Of a stretch of 13,962 bases of DNA, positions 1 through 6,841 are shown one piece after another. Origin of the DNA: DAOUEH01 sp034430515 (lineage in GTDB: Bacteria > Chloroflexota > Dehalococcoidia > Dehalococcoidales > RBG-16-60-22). The notes beneath the pieces are model-generated. The model was given only the letters and a program-made list of their open reading frames with translations, was not told the DNA's origin and searched no databases. Location of the stretch: assembly GCA_034430515.1 (NCBI GenBank), contig DAOUEP010000105.1:1-13962 (forward strand), in the 5' to 3' direction. The first letter of the stretch is position 1; each line of letters begins with the position of its first letter. The position numbers were made by a program, and so were the translations under genes.

Positions 1-12
1 TAAACTGATATG

Positions 13-28
13 TTACGATATATCGTAA
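13..28. promoter_or_regulatory. Perfect 16-bp palindrome, putative PadR operator
   Basis: TTACGATATATCGTAA is a perfect dyad whose last base is the A of the ATG at 28. PadR-family regulators commonly repress their own gene and a linked transporter by binding AT-rich dyads. The site also covers a possible extended -10 (TG at 11-12, TACGAT at 14-19), so a bound repressor would block RNA polymerase. The dyad and its place are seen directly; operator function is inferred. The -35 region would lie outside the window. Confidence 0.55.
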
Positions 29-522
29 TGTTCGGTAAGCATTTCTTCCCCCCGGAGCGGCCGCCGCGCCTCTTTGAAAAGGGCGACCTGAAATACGTCG
101 TCCTCAACATCATCAAGGACAAACCGGCCCACGGCTACGAGATAATGCGCGACATGGAGGAGTCTTTCCACGGGTTCTACACCCCCAGCGCCGGCAGCGT
201 CTACCCCACCTTGCAGATGCTCGACGACATGGGCTACGTCAGCTCTTCGGAGCGGGACGGCAAGAAGGTCTACACCGTCACCGACGAGGGGCGGCAGTTC
301 CTCAAGGAGCAGCAGGACGTCATCGCCAAGATAAAGGGTCAGATGAAGGATTGGTGCCACCCCCGCAACGCCGACAGCCTGCACGAGACGATGCACGAGC
401 TCCACGGCCTGGGGCACCTGGTGGGGCGCAGCGCCCGCCACCTGGAGGCGGAGGAGTGGGCTAAAATCAAAGAGGCCATCGCCCGCGCTCGCCGCGAGGT
501 AGAGGACATCGTCAAAGAGTAA
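28..522 (+). CDS. PadR-family transcriptional regulator
   Basis: DNA-binding repressor of 164 residues, probably a dimer, likely controlling the ABC exporter just downstream. Residues about 19-92 form the PadR winged helix: LKYVVLNIIKDKPAHGYEI, then SAGSVYPTLQMLDDMGYV (recognition helix) and a wing with KKVYTVTDEG. The C-terminal helix (about 95-162) is the usual dimerisation arm. It is unusual in holding Cys110 and His111, 119, 123, 126, 130 and 138, several on one helical face, which suggests but does not prove metal or ligand sensing. An in-frame ATG at 10 would add six residues and put the palindrome inside the gene. I prefer 28 because the PadR domain starts soon after and the palindrome then becomes an operator. 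Neither start has a Shine-Dalgarno sequence. The family is certain, the target is inference. Confidence 0.9.
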   Translation: MFGKHFFPPERPPRLFEKGDLKYVVLNIIKDKPAHGYEIMRDMEESFHGFYTPSAGSVYPTLQMLDDMGYVSSSERDGKKVYTVTDEGRQFLKEQQDVIAKIKGQMKDWCHPRNADSLHETMHELHGLGHLVGRSARHLEAEEWAKIKEAIARARREVEDIVKE

Positions 523-534
523 ACTGGTGAGGAG

Positions 535-564
535 TTTCCGGCGCGGGGCCGCCCGTGCTATAAT
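535..564 (+). promoter_or_regulatory. Extended -10 promoter for the ABC exporter genes
   Basis: A perfect TATAAT lies at 559-564, preceded by TG at 556-557 (TGCTATAAT, an extended -10). The -35 is weak (TTTCCG at 535-540, 18 bp away), as extended -10 promoters tolerate. Transcription would begin near 571-574, essentially on the GTG start at 574. An SD-like GGTGAGGAG at 526-534 is too far upstream to serve that start. The exporter pair can thus be transcribed apart from the PadR gene. Confidence 0.6.
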
Positions 565-573
565 CAAACCGAA

Positions 574-1554
574 GTGGCCGATCCTATTATCCGGGTAGAA
601 AACCTCGTCAAGAAATACGGCGACCTCGTCGCCGTGGACAACATCAGCTTTAACGTCGAGCCGGGCGAAATTTTCGGCTTTCTGGGGCCCAACGGGGCCG
701 GCAAGACCACCACCATCAACGTCCTCTGCACGCTGGCCCGTCCCACCTCCGGCCAGGCCATCCTCAACGGCTACGATGTGGTGCGCCAGCAGAGCCAGGT
801 GCGCCAGTCCATCGGCCTGGTCTTTCAGGACTCCTCCCTCGACGACCGCCTCACCGGCCTGCACAACCTGCGCTTTCACGCCATGGTCTACAACGTCCCC
901 CGGGCCCTGCGTGCCGAGCGCATCGAGCACGTCCTCCGTATGGTCGACCTCTGGGACAAGCGCAACAACTTCGTGCGTACCTACTCCGGCGGCATGAAAC
1001 GCCGCCTGGAGCTGGCCCGCGGCCTGCTGCACTACCCGCGCGTGCTCTTCCTCGACGAGCCCACCCTGGGCCTCGACCCGCAGACGCGCAACCACATCTG
1101 GGAGTACGTGCTGGAGCTGCAGAAGCGCGAGGGCACCACCGTCTTTCTGACGACCCACTACATGGACGAGGCCGAAAAGGCCAGCCGCATCGCCATTATC
1201 GACCACGGCAAACTGGTGGCCATGGATACCCCGGAAAAGCTCAAGCGCATGGTGGCCAAGGACATCATCACCCTCAAGACCGACGATAACCCGGCCGCCG
1301 CCGCGGCCATCGCGCAGCGCTATAACACCGAGGTGCGCCCCGACGGCGACAACCTCACCTTCGCCGTGGACAACGGCGAGGAGTTCCTGCCCATCTTCCT
1401 CAAGGAAACGGCCATTAAAATCAGCAGTATCAGCCTGCGCCGCCCCACCCTGGAGGACGTCTTTCTCAAGCTGACGGGGCGGGAAATCCGCGACGAAGAG
1501 ATAGGCAACTCGATTAAAGACCACCTGCGACAGCACGGCCGCATGAGGCATTAA
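574..1554 (+). CDS. ABC-2 type exporter ATP-binding protein (DrrA-like)
   Basis: Cytoplasmic ATPase that powers the membrane partner encoded next. Over 326 residues it shows Walker A GPNGAGKT at 38-45, Q-loop Q85 in LVFQD, signature YSGGMKRRLELARG at about 137-150, Walker B VLFLDEPT at 157-164 and switch His195 in TTHYMDEAE. After about residue 225 comes the extra C-terminal domain (DUF4162-like) typical of DrrA, NodI and CcmA-type drug, polysaccharide or lipid exporters. The start is GTG 574, since VENLVKKYGDLVAVDNISF follows at the normal distance and no nearer start exists. There is no ribosome-binding site, and an extended -10 ends 9 bp upstream, so leaderless translation is plausible. 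It follows the PadR gene by 51 bp and precedes the permease by 5 bp. The substrate cannot be told from sequence. Confidence 0.95.
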   Translation: MADPIIRVENLVKKYGDLVAVDNISFNVEPGEIFGFLGPNGAGKTTTINVLCTLARPTSGQAILNGYDVVRQQSQVRQSIGLVFQDSSLDDRLTGLHNLRFHAMVYNVPRALRAERIEHVLRMVDLWDKRNNFVRTYSGGMKRRLELARGLLHYPRVLFLDEPTLGLDPQTRNHIWEYVLELQKREGTTVFLTTHYMDEAEKASRIAIIDHGKLVAMDTPEKLKRMVAKDIITLKTDDNPAAAAAIAQRYNTEVRPDGDNLTFAVDNGEEFLPIFLKETAIKISSISLRRPTLEDVFLKLTGREIRDEEIGNSIKDHLRQHGRMRH

Positions 1555-1559
1555 ATAAA

Positions 1560-2351
1560 ATGACGAACAACCTGCTGGGCATCTACACCATCTGGTACCG
1601 GGACGTGCTCCGTTTCTGGTACGATAAGGCCCGCATGCTCTCGGCCATTCTCTTCCCGGTGATGTTCCTGGTCATCTTCGGCAGCGGCCTCCAGGGCTCC
1701 ATCGGCATCATGGCCAGCGGCGTCAACTTTACCCAGTTCATGTTCCCCGGCATCATGGGGATGTCCGTCCTCATGGGCTCGTTCATGTCCGGCGTCTCCA
1801 TCGTCTGGGACCGCGAGTTCGGCTTCCTCAAAGAGGTGTTGGTGGCCCCCATTTCACGCGTCTCCGTAGCCCTGGGGCGCACCCTCGGCGCGGCCACGAT
1901 AGCCACCATCCAGGGCATCATCATTCTGGTGCTGGCCCCCATCCTCAAAATCCCCCTCACCGTCGGGGCGGTCTTCGCCCTGATACCCCTGATGTTCCTG
2001 CTGGCGGCTTCGATGGGCTCGATGGGCATCCTGCTGGCCTCGCGCGTCAAGTCCACCGAGGCCTTTCAGGCTATCATGCAGATGCTCATGTTCCCGATGA
2101 TATTCCTCTCCGGCGTCTTCTTCCCCATGCAGAACCTGCCCGCCTGGATGAGCTTCATCGTCAAAATCAACCCGGCCTCCTACGGCGTGGCCGCCATCCG
2201 GCAGGTGGTACTGGGCGCCATGCCGGACTCGCCCTTCAATATCTACCTCTTCGGCCACCTGATGACCATCTGGGAGAACATCGCCGTGCTGGCCGCCTTC
2301 GGCCTCATCATGGTGCTGCTGGCGATGCTGTCTTTCGGACGGCAGGAATAA
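1560..2351 (+). CDS. ABC-2 type transporter permease (DrrB-like)
   Basis: Integral membrane half of the exporter, 263 residues with about six hydrophobic helices, the usual size for DrrB-type permeases. A cytoplasmic N-terminus (YTIWYRDVLRFWYDKARM) leads to helix 1 (LSAILFPVMFLVIFGSGL). The conserved coupling region EFGFLKEVLVAPISR lies near residues 86-100, and LSGVFFPMQNLP plus NPASYGVAAIRQ near 180-215 are typical of the ABC2_membrane family. The ATG is 5 nt after the ATPase stop, so the two are co-transcribed and probably translationally coupled; GAGG at 1545-1548 is a distant SD candidate. With a PadR gene upstream, export of a toxic compound or lipid is the likely role, but the substrate is unknown. 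Confidence 0.93.
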   Translation: MTNNLLGIYTIWYRDVLRFWYDKARMLSAILFPVMFLVIFGSGLQGSIGIMASGVNFTQFMFPGIMGMSVLMGSFMSGVSIVWDREFGFLKEVLVAPISRVSVALGRTLGAATIATIQGIIILVLAPILKIPLTVGAVFALIPLMFLLAASMGSMGILLASRVKSTEAFQAIMQMLMFPMIFLSGVFFPMQNLPAWMSFIVKINPASYGVAAIRQVVLGAMPDSPFNIYLFGHLMTIWENIAVLAAFGLIMVLLAMLSFGRQE

Positions 2352-2353
2352 AG

Positions 2354-2408
2354 AACTACGGGCTAAGTCGCAGATGACACAGGGCGGCCAGGGTGGGAAT
2401 AGATAACT
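2354..2408 (+). repeat. Dispersed intergenic repeat, copy 1
   Basis: One of three related approximately 55-bp sequences in this window (others at 6764-6817 and 7182-7236), all on the + strand and each starting 16 nt or less from a stop codon. Shared blocks are CTACGGGCTAAG-like at the start, AGGGCGGCC in the middle and GGGTGGGAATAGATAAC at the end, followed by a G-rich tract (here 2412-2427). The first block can form a short CGG/YCG hairpin in all copies. Here it lies 2 nt after the permease stop with only a convergent gene beyond, so the G-rich tract is not a ribosome site for any + strand gene. No known family recognised. Confidence 0.8.
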
Positions 2409-2430
2409 CCAAGGGGGAGGCGGGGCAATA

Positions 2431-3828
2431 TCACCCCTCAAGAGGCTTATAGCCTGAAGGCTGACGCCAGCGCACAAACATCAATACCACGTAAGCCAGG
2501 CAGAGGCACATCAGCGCCCCGGCAAAGGCCACGTAAGCGTAATCCGGCAGGGTGCGCGCCAGCAGCCCGAAACGCTCCAGCATCATGATGCCTTCGTAGC
2601 TGACCGGTTTGTAGACGTAGAAACACCAGGGGGTATTGAAGAGCCACATCCAGAGGGCCGGGAACAGGGCCAGCACCAGGGCAAAGACCCGCTCGCCCCG
2701 GTACTGCGTCCGGGCGGCCAGCAGCAGGGCCAGCGGGATATAGACCACCAGGTACTGGTAGTTGACGCGGTAGAACAGGGCGATGAAGACGAGGATGCCC
2801 GCCAGCGCCGCCTGCAGCGGCGTGATAGCCCGCCGGTAGCAAAACACGGCGGTAACTATCCAGGCGATAATCGTCACCGGCACCAGCGCCGTCAGCAAAG
2901 CGCTGATATTCCAGCCGAAGCTGTTGTGCAGGTAGGTGATGATAGCGGCGCCGCCGCCGAAGGCGTAGCAGAGCGGGTTCTGGTAGTCCGGCGACGTCCC
3001 CGGCAGGAAGACCGAGCGGGCGTACTCCAGGAAATTGCCGGTAACCAGGAAAGGGATGGACAGGACGACGGCCACACCCACCGCAATAGCGCCGTCGCCA
3101 AGCAGCCGCCGCTTGCCCAGATGGCGGGCCACGGCGACGACCATCGTGCCGATGGCCAGGAAGACGTGCTGCTTGGTCATCACGGCCAGAGCGGCCAGCA
3201 GGAAGGCCAGCCGGTCGCGCCCCTTTAGCAGCAGTATCACCGCGGCCAGCAGGAAAGCGGTGGCGACGGCGTCGAACTGGCCGAAGACAGCCGAATTGTA
3301 CCAGGCGGTGGGGTGCAGCAACCACACCGCGGCGAAGACCAGCTTGCGCCATTTGGGGCCGGGCACCGCCCAGTACAGCAGCACGCCAATAGCCAGGTCG
3401 CCCAGGATGATGGGCGTCTTCACCGCCAGCCTCCAGCCGGCGTCTATCACCACGTTGTTAGCCACACCCGCCGGGGATGCCAGCCAGACCAACCCCAGTA
3501 TTAACAGCCACACCGGCGGGTAGACGAACCCCCAGCCCGAAAAGGGGAAAATGTCCAGGCTGGCGTCGGCGTAGCGGTAGAAGTCCAGCCCGTGCTGGTG
3601 GAATACCTGGGCAAAGACCGCGAACTGGGCCACGTCCGGTCCGGTCGAGAGGGGCGCCGCCCAGAACCGGATGTAGGCCGCCCCGCCCATGATTACCCCC
3701 AGGGCCAGCCAGCCCCACCACCCGCGGAGGGCCTTAGCCACCCGCGCCGGCGCCAGGTAAGCCCTTATGGCGAGAGTATCAATCGGCTGATTCCTTTCCG
3801 GGAGAGAAAAATAGTACGTTCTAAGCAT
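2431..3828 (-). CDS. Polytopic membrane glycosyltransferase, GT-C type
   Basis: A 465-residue protein with about ten or more hydrophobic helices. Its features match GT-C enzymes that use polyprenyl-phosphate sugars outside the membrane. An acidic residue sits in the first loop (PLSTGPD, Asp65), followed by FVYPPVWLL (101-109), KTPIILGDL (137-145), YNSAVFGQFDA with the GQ.D pattern (177-187), and TKQH (218-221). These resemble bacterial mannosyltransferase-like and ALG6-like proteins, but I cannot fix the sugar or acceptor. The ATG at 3828 has only GGAG one base upstream and the first 40 residues are not membrane-like, so a later start near TM1 (about residue 38) is possible. It converges on the ABC permease and stands alone; no partner gene is adjacent on its strand. 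Confidence 0.75.
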   Translation of the reverse strand: MLRTYYFSLPERNQPIDTLAIRAYLAPARVAKALRGWWGWLALGVIMGGAAYIRFWAAPLSTGPDVAQFAVFAQVFHQHGLDFYRYADASLDIFPFSGWGFVYPPVWLLILGLVWLASPAGVANNVVIDAGWRLAVKTPIILGDLAIGVLLYWAVPGPKWRKLVFAAVWLLHPTAWYNSAVFGQFDAVATAFLLAAVILLLKGRDRLAFLLAALAVMTKQHVFLAIGTMVVAVARHLGKRRLLGDGAIAVGVAVVLSIPFLVTGNFLEYARSVFLPGTSPDYQNPLCYAFGGGAAIITYLHNSFGWNISALLTALVPVTIIAWIVTAVFCYRRAITPLQAALAGILVFIALFYRVNYQYLVVYIPLALLLAARTQYRGERVFALVLALFPALWMWLFNTPWCFYVYKPVSYEGIMMLERFGLLARTLPDYAYVAFAGALMCLCLAYVVLMFVRWRQPSGYKPLEG

Positions 3829-3916
3829 ACTCCGCGGCGCGGCGGGGATTCAAGGTGCTTAGCGTGGTGTTGGGAATAATCAATTACTGAAATAGTGGTA
3901 ACTTGAGTGGGAGGAG

Positions 3917-3937
3917 ATTACAATAAATCATTGTAAT
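3917..3937. promoter_or_regulatory. 8-bp inverted repeat upstream of the small AT-rich gene
   Basis: Perfect arms ATTACAAT (3917-3924) and ATTGTAAT (3930-3937) flank a 5-bp spacer, the layout of a dimeric regulator's operator. A -10-like TATTAT follows at 3944-3949, 16 bp before the ATG at 3966; no good -35 is visible. The arms are seen directly, the operator role is a guess. The rest of 3829-3965 shows nothing further that I can assign apart from GC-rich self-complementary sequence near 3832-3842. Confidence 0.4.
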
Positions 3938-3965
3938 ACCCCATATTATTTGGTAGACTTGGATT

Positions 3966-4346
3966 ATGGCTAAAACTAATAAGAAGAATATAGAAGGTCA
4001 CGAAGAGCCATCCCAAAGTCTCACCGGTAATCCTACATTAGATAATCTTCTATCTTCTCCAGACATTCAAAGGGCCATATCACAGATACCTGATCTGATT
4101 AGAACCAATATTGAAACCAAGAATGCCCTATTACAATCGGAATTAAACGCTCGCACAGGAATCACAAGGGGAGCAACCAAGGGCATACTAATTTGGACAG
4201 CTGTTTTAGCCTTCATTATTATTGCGCCTGTATCTTTACTAAGTTGGTACGGAAAAGTATCCTCAGACGCAGCTACATTCCTTTTCGGAACTGTTGTTGG
4301 CGCAGCTTTCACTTTTCTTAGAACTTTTTTCCCGGTAAGCAAATAG
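3966..4346 (+). CDS. Small membrane protein of unknown function
   Basis: Not recognised. The 126-residue product has a polar, lysine-rich N-terminus, an amphipathic middle (about 31-62), then two hydrophobic helices near 72-94 (GILIWTAVLAFIIIAPVSLL) and 101-120 (AATFLFGTVVGAAFTFLRTF), so it is probably an inner-membrane protein with a cytoplasmic N-terminal segment. Base composition is unlike its neighbours: 46 of 120 bases in 4021-4140 are G or C, against about 63% in trpE, and codons favour A/T endings. With the AT-rich flanks this suggests recent transfer. The ribosome site is weak (TTGG just before ATG 3966). Small phage or plasmid membrane proteins of this layout exist, but no function can be claimed. 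Intact ORF, so probably a real gene. Confidence 0.65.
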   Translation: MAKTNKKNIEGHEEPSQSLTGNPTLDNLLSSPDIQRAISQIPDLIRTNIETKNALLQSELNARTGITRGATKGILIWTAVLAFIIIAPVSLLSWYGKVSSDAATFLFGTVVGAAFTFLRTFFPVSK

Positions 4347-4400
4347 TCTACTTAATACAAACACTACCATTCTGTTGACCAACAGATTGAACTATCTATC

Positions 4401-4429
4401 TTGACAACTCCCCTTTTCCATGTTACATT
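4401..4429 (+). promoter_or_regulatory. Promoter of the trp operon
   Basis: A perfect -35 TTGACA (4401-4406) is followed after 17 bp by TACATT (4424-4429), with TG at 4421-4422 giving an extended -10. Transcription should start near 4436, about 20-30 nt before T-box Stem I. This fits the T-box leader and places control of the operon at attenuation rather than at a visible operator. Confidence 0.7.
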
Positions 4430-4450
4430 GAACATAATCGAATATTGAAA

Positions 4451-4746
4451 GGCTGTGAACAAGAATAGTAAGTCCCAGAGCGGGGCTCAGAGAGCCGGGT
4501 TAGGTGTGAGCCGGTGCCAGCGCCGGGGCCGAATGGACTTGGGAGCCGCAAACCGAAAGCCAGAGGCAAGTAGGCTTTGCCGCAGGGGAAGCGTTAAAGA
4601 ATCCCGGGGTATCGAGGTAAGTCTCCGCCACAACCGCCTCTGTACCTGCTGAGATGACCGTCCTGTGAGAGTATTCACCGGGTACGGTCAAGAAGGGTGG
4701 CACCGCGGTATCGCCCCCGCCCCTTCCGAGGGGATGGGGGTTTTTT
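4451..4746 (+). promoter_or_regulatory. T-box riboswitch, tRNA-Trp responsive
   Basis: Leader RNA that binds tRNA-Trp and lets transcription pass into trpE when the tRNA is uncharged. The 14-nt T-box region reads AAGAAGGGTGGCACCGCGG at 4690-4708. Stem I landmarks appear in order: AGTA (4467-4470), AGAGAG (4489-4494), distal-loop GGTGTGAG (4503-4510) and a specifier bulge GAATGGA (4531-4537) with UGG, the Trp codon, at 4534-4536. The Stem I base pairs TCCCA 4473-4477 with TGGGA 4540-4544. Stem III pairs GACCGT 4656-4661 with ACGGTC 4684-4689. A terminator hairpin follows (4714-4746). The GTG-initiated reading frames through 4455-4752 are by-products of this RNA. Exact 5' end uncertain. Confidence 0.95.
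4714..4746 (+). terminator. T-box attenuator terminator
   Basis: CCCCC 4714-4718 pairs with GGGGG 4736-4740 and CCCC 4720-4723 with GGGG 4730-4733, with a small internal bulge and a 6-nt loop, followed by six T (4741-4746). Its 5' arm directly follows the T-box sequence, so pairing with the T-box region (antiterminator) and this hairpin should exclude each other. It ends 13 bp before the trpE start. Confidence 0.93.
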
Positions 4747-4759
4747 ATTTGGAGAAAAA

Positions 4760-6187
4760 ATGTACCGACCGTCGCTCGCCGAAGCGCAACAACTGAAGAG
4801 CCAGGGCAACCTGCTGCCGGTCTACCGCGAGATTAAGGCCGACCTGGAGACGCCGGTCTCGGCCTACCTCAAGATTGCCCGCGGCCGCTACTCGTTCCTG
4901 CTGGAGAGCGTCGAGGGCGGCGAGCGGCTGGCGCGCTACTCCTTCCTGGGCACGCAGCCGGCCCGGGTCATCACTACCCGCGGCCAGAGCGACATCGACC
5001 CGCTGGCGCTGGTCGCCGCCGAGTTCCAGAAGTACCGCACCGTGAGCGTGCCGGGGCTGCCGCGCTTCCACGGCGGCATGGTGGGCTACCTCGGCTACGA
5101 GGTGGCCGGCTACTTCGAGCGGCTGCCCTCGCCACCGGCCGACCCGCTGGCCCTCCCCGAGGCCTGCTTCATGCTGGCCGATACGCTGCTCGTCTTCGAC
5201 CACCTCACCCACGCCATCAAGGTGGTGGCCCACGTTGACCTCGACGGCGATATCGAGCGAGGCTACGAAGAAGCCACCCGCAAGATAGACGCTCTGGTGG
5301 CGCGATTAAGCGGGCCGATGCCCGACCAGCCGGAGGCCAAAACGGCCGCCAACCCGACCATTACCCGCAACATGACCCAGGCGGAGTACGAGGCCATCGT
5401 CGCCCGCATGAAGGAATACATCTACGACGGCGACATCATCCAGGCGGTGCCCTCGCTGCGGCTGGGGCGGCGCACCGGGGCCAGCCCCTTCGCCATCTAC
5501 CGGGCGCTGCGCTCCGTCAACCCCTCGCCTTACATGTACTACCTTCACCTGGACGATTTCCACATCGTGGGGGCCTCGCCGGAGCTGCTGGTGCGCGTCG
5601 AGGACGGCATCGTCTCCAACCACCCCATCGCCGGCACGCGCCCCCGCGGCACCGACCCCGGCGAGGACGACGCCCTGGCCGAGGAGCTTAAGGCCGACGA
5701 GAAGGAGTGCGCCGAGCACCTGATGCTGGTGGACCTGGCCCGCAACGACGTGGGGCGTATCAGCCGGGCCGGCAGCGTGGCTGTAACGCAGTTCATGGAC
5801 ATCGAGCGCTACTCCCACGTGATGCACCTCGTCTCGCACGTGCAGGGCAAGCTGAGAAATGGCCTCACCCAGTTCGACGCCCTGCGCGCCTGTTTCCCGG
5901 CGGGGACGGTCTCCGGCGCCCCCAAAATCAGGGCCATGGAGATTATCGCCGGGCTGGAGCCGGACAAGCGCGGCCCCTACGCCGGGGCGGTCGGCTACTT
6001 TGATTTCTCCGGCAACATGGACACCGCCATTACCATCCGCACCATCATCGTCAAGGACGGGGCGGCCTACGTGCAGGCGGGCGCCGGCATCGTCGCCGAC
6101 AGCGTCCCCTCGCGCGAGTACCAGGAGTGCCTCAACAAGGCGCAGGCGCTCCTCACCGCCATCGACCAGGCGGAGGCGGGCCAGTGA
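4760..6187 (+). CDS. trpE: Anthranilate synthase component I
   Basis: Converts chorismate to anthranilate using ammonia passed from TrpG; first committed step to tryptophan. The 475 residues carry an N-terminal regulatory part with LLES at 47-50 and GGERLARYSFLG at 53-64, the region tied to tryptophan feedback inhibition in characterised TrpE. The C-terminal chorismate-binding domain (about 200-470) shows PIAGTRPRG 289-297, DEKECAEHLMLVDLARND 313-330, PAGTVSGAPK 380-389 and GAGIVADS 441-448. The start is ATG 4760 with GGAG at 4751-4754 five bases upstream. A longer frame back to GTG 4697 would run through the T-box and terminator and is rejected. The stop overlaps the trpG start by 4 bp, favouring equimolar synthesis of the two subunits. 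Expression is governed by the T-box leader. Confidence 0.97.
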   Translation: MYRPSLAEAQQLKSQGNLLPVYREIKADLETPVSAYLKIARGRYSFLLESVEGGERLARYSFLGTQPARVITTRGQSDIDPLALVAAEFQKYRTVSVPGLPRFHGGMVGYLGYEVAGYFERLPSPPADPLALPEACFMLADTLLVFDHLTHAIKVVAHVDLDGDIERGYEEATRKIDALVARLSGPMPDQPEAKTAANPTITRNMTQAEYEAIVARMKEYIYDGDIIQAVPSLRLGRRTGASPFAIYRALRSVNPSPYMYYLHLDDFHIVGASPELLVRVEDGIVSNHPIAGTRPRGTDPGEDDALAEELKADEKECAEHLMLVDLARNDVGRISRAGSVAVTQFMDIERYSHVMHLVSHVQGKLRNGLTQFDALRACFPAGTVSGAPKIRAMEIIAGLEPDKRGPYAGAVGYFDFSGNMDTAITIRTIIVKDGAAYVQAGAGIVADSVPSREYQECLNKAQALLTAIDQAEAGQ

Positions 6188-6747
6188 TATTACTGATTGA
6201 TAATTACGACAGCTTCACCTACAACCTCTTCCAGTATCTCAGCGAGCTGGGGGCCGAGGTCAGCGTCGTCCGCAACGACGCCATCACCCTCGACGAGATA
6301 GAAAAGCTCGCCCCGGAGCGCATCGTCATCTCGCCGGGGCCGGGTTACCCCAAAGACGCCGGCATCTCCACATCCGTCTTCGGGCGCTTCGGCGGGCGCT
6401 TGCCCGTCCTGGGGGTCTGCCTGGGGCACCAGTGCCTCGGCGAGGCCTACGGCGGCACCGTCGACCACGCCGGCGAAATCAAACACGGCAAGACCTCACT
6501 CGTCCGCCACGACGGCAAAGGCGTCTTCCGCGGCCTGCCCGACCCCTTCGCCGCGGTGCGCTACCACTCGCTGGCGGTCAAAGAGGACGACCTGCCCCAA
6601 TGCCTGGAGGTAAGCGCCCGGACGGACAACGGCATCATCATGGGCCTGCGCCACAGAGAGTACCCGGTGGAAGGCGTCCAGTTCCACCCGGAGTCCATCG
6701 CCACGCAGGCGGGCAAGGACTTGCTGAGGAATTTTCTGGAGATGTAG
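6184..6747 (+). CDS. trpG: Anthranilate synthase component II (glutamine amidotransferase)
   Basis: Class I glutamine amidotransferase subunit that frees ammonia from glutamine for TrpE. The 187 residues begin MILLIDNYDSFTYNL. They contain the oxyanion strand SPGPG (50-54), the nucleophile elbow GVCLGHQ with Cys79, RYHSL (126-130) and the catalytic pair His168/Glu170 in VQFHPES. The GTG start at 6184 overlaps the trpE stop (GTGA), so translation is coupled and no separate ribosome site is needed; upstream in-frame codons lie inside trpE. Length is normal for a stand-alone TrpG. In many bacteria this subunit is shared with para-aminobenzoate synthase; no pabB is in the window, so a shared role cannot be judged. 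Confidence 0.97.
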   Translation: MILLIDNYDSFTYNLFQYLSELGAEVSVVRNDAITLDEIEKLAPERIVISPGPGYPKDAGISTSVFGRFGGRLPVLGVCLGHQCLGEAYGGTVDHAGEIKHGKTSLVRHDGKGVFRGLPDPFAAVRYHSLAVKEDDLPQCLEVSARTDNGIIMGLRHREYPVEGVQFHPESIATQAGKDLLRNFLEM

Positions 6748-6763
6748 GAGGGGTGGGGGGAAT

Positions 6764-6817
6764 CACTGCGGGCTAAGCCGTTGATGACCCAGGGTGGCCT
6801 GGGTGGGAATAGATAAC
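6764..6817 (+). repeat. Dispersed intergenic repeat, copy 2
   Basis: Second copy of the element at 2354 and 7182, starting 16 nt after the trpG stop and ending 24 nt before the next gene. The final GGGTGGGAATAGATAAC block is identical to copy 1, and the CGGGCTAAGCCG block can form a short hairpin. This copy also has a 6-bp inverted repeat CCCAGG/CCTGGG with a 4-nt loop, which the other two copies do not keep. The following G-rich tract (6822-6834) doubles as the ribosome site of the downstream gene. Confidence 0.85.
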
Positions 6818-6841
6818 AACCGAGGGGAGAGGGGTAAACAG

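Noticed and set aside
13..1551. 512-codon open frame on the - strand
   Set aside because: It runs antisense across the PadR and ABC ATPase genes, both of which have full family motifs. Long antisense frames are expected in GC-rich codon-biased DNA and the product shows no recognisable domain.
4372..4385. CTGTT/AACAG hairpin after the small AT-rich gene as a terminator
   Set aside because: Only 5 bp, AT-rich, with no T-tract following; it would be very weak.
4455..4703. Short reading frames on both strands in the trp leader, including a possible Trp leader peptide
   Set aside because: The region is a T-box RNA. A ribosome-mediated leader peptide would need clustered Trp codons after an SD-preceded start, which is not seen.
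4697..4759. N-terminal extension of trpE from GTG 4697
   Set aside because: It would translate the T-box and terminator RNA and has no ribosome site, whereas ATG 4760 has GGAG at correct spacing and matches the family's N-terminus.
6764..6817. Repeat copy 2 as an intrinsic terminator between trpG and the next gene
   Set aside because: The 6-bp CCCAGG/CCTGGG stem is not followed by a T-run and is not conserved in the other copies.
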